Below are positions 5,323 through 5,848 of a DNA stretch of 5,848 nucleotides, piece by piece (the stretch's first letter is position 1; each line of letters begins with the position of its first letter). Source of the stretch: an uncultured Clostridia bacterium (GTDB lineage Bacteria; Bacillota; Clostridia; Christensenellales; UBA1242); assembly GCA_944372715.1 (NCBI GenBank), contig CALVZZ010000059.1, positions 1 to 5,848 on the forward strand, written 5' to 3'. Below the pieces are notes generated by a model. The model saw only the letters and a program-made list of their open reading frames with translations, did not search any database and was not told where the DNA came from. Both the position numbers and the translations under genes were made by a program.

Positions 5323-5848
5323 TTCCTCTATCGAATGGTCCCCTTGTTTATCACACATTATCCATAATTGTATTAAAAAATGTTGGATTCTTTCCAACCA
5401 TTTAACACAGCAATGAAACATGCAAACGAATTGGCAAACGACTTCCGATTTAAACAATATCTGAGTGCAAATTCTTATCCAAAAAAAAATATTCAAACAT
5501 ACAATGATGTAAGATGGTTGTCTCGAGCAAAAACGTGCAATGACATTGTTGAGCTTTATACACAGATGAAGAAATTTGAAACCAACATGAACGTTTTGAT
5601 ATCAATTCGAAATAAAGATCGATACAATAAGATCGAAGATTACATTTGCCCTATTACAAACGAAGATTACAATATATGTTTAATGTTTAACTCAGCTCTT
5701 CAAAAAATCACAAAATTAATTTTATTTTTTGAAAAAAGATCTCATGATAATTTTTTTTATGCACTTGAGAAATTAGTTAAATATTCATTATTTCTTAAAG
5801 AAGAACTAACAACGAATGGTTTTGGTGATCTTTATAAAAAATATGAGG
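5303..5848 (+). pseudogene. hAT-type transposase fragment, frameshifted and truncated at window edge
   Basis: Two overlapping plus-strand frames together read like the central part of a hAT-superfamily (ZBED/RWLS-type) transposase. The first frame, about 5303-5380, encodes EWSPCLSHIIHNCIKK, resembling the hAT 'C.aHilhn.vk' block. The second runs from ATG 5380 to the right edge, 156 codons without a stop. It contains FNTAMKHANELANDF, then NDVRWLSRAKTCNDIVEL (the conserved RW block at 5512-5517 with WLSR, as in 'EVRWLSRGKVL' of ZBED5 and GTF2IRD2-type proteins), then ITNEDYNIC and LFFEKRSHD. One missing A in the A6 run at 5375-5380 would join the frames. No start codon, N-terminal zinc finger or C-terminal dimer domain is in view. 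Four of six Arg codons are CGA, against one of 25 in the other genes. hAT elements are mainly eukaryotic, so foreign origin or a chimeric contig is likely. Identification is from remembered motifs, not a search. Confidence 0.5.

Noticed and set aside
5302..5496. Minus-strand open frame of 64 codons starting at TTG
   Set aside because: It mirrors the transposase-like plus-strand frames, which carry recognisable blocks; the minus product has none and its start lacks a Shine-Dalgarno site.

Overview
The window reads as chromosomal DNA from a low-GC, endospore-forming member of the Firmicutes, most likely an uncultured clostridial lineage. The evidence is the pair of sporulation genes spoIIQ and spoIIID, strong A/T bias with AGA as the usual arginine codon, A-rich spacers and hairpin-plus-T-run terminators. 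I see no rRNA, tRNA or CRISPR array.

Layout from left to right. (1) 17-358 (+): a small lysine-rich protein with one C-terminal membrane segment; its frame is open to the left edge. (2) 355-1422 (-): a secreted NodB-type polysaccharide deacetylase, convergent with gene 1; the terminator of gene 1 lies inside the 3' end of this gene. (3) A 144-base divergent spacer of almost pure A/T. (4) 1567-2703 (+): a degenerate relative of glycerol-1-phosphate dehydrogenase / dehydroquinate synthase-like proteins. (5) 2737-3189 (+): a short exported protein, possibly YwmB-like. (6) 3242-3829 (+): spoIIQ, with a terminator at its stop codon. (7) 3924-4151 (+): acyl carrier protein with its own strong promoter and terminator. 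(8) 4255-4506 (+): spoIIID behind a sigma-E-type promoter. (9) 4564-5292 (-): a TtcA-family tRNA thiolation enzyme, sharing a two-way terminator with spoIIID. (10) about 5303-5848 (+): a broken, right-truncated reading frame that looks like the middle of a hAT-type transposase.

The sporulation part fits known clostridial biology. SpoIIQ sits in the forespore membrane, forms the channel or zipper with SpoIIIAH, and here keeps all zinc ligands. SpoIIID is the mother-cell regulator acting with sigma-E. The acyl carrier protein between them is a separate transcription unit. The deacetylase and the two genes before spoIIQ may have envelope or spore roles, but that is inferred from position only.

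The item most worth a second look is the right end. A protein with the hAT-like blocks CLSHIIHNC and DVRWLSR, plus arginine codon use (CGA in 4 of 6) unlike the rest of the window (CGA in 1 of 25), lies directly against the start of the ttcA-like gene. It is either an unusual eukaryote-type transposase in a bacterium or a chimeric join in the assembly.

Coordinate caveat: in the short stretch about 5293-5303 my base count is uncertain by two bases. Positions from 5305 onward are given on the numbering that agrees with the later rows.
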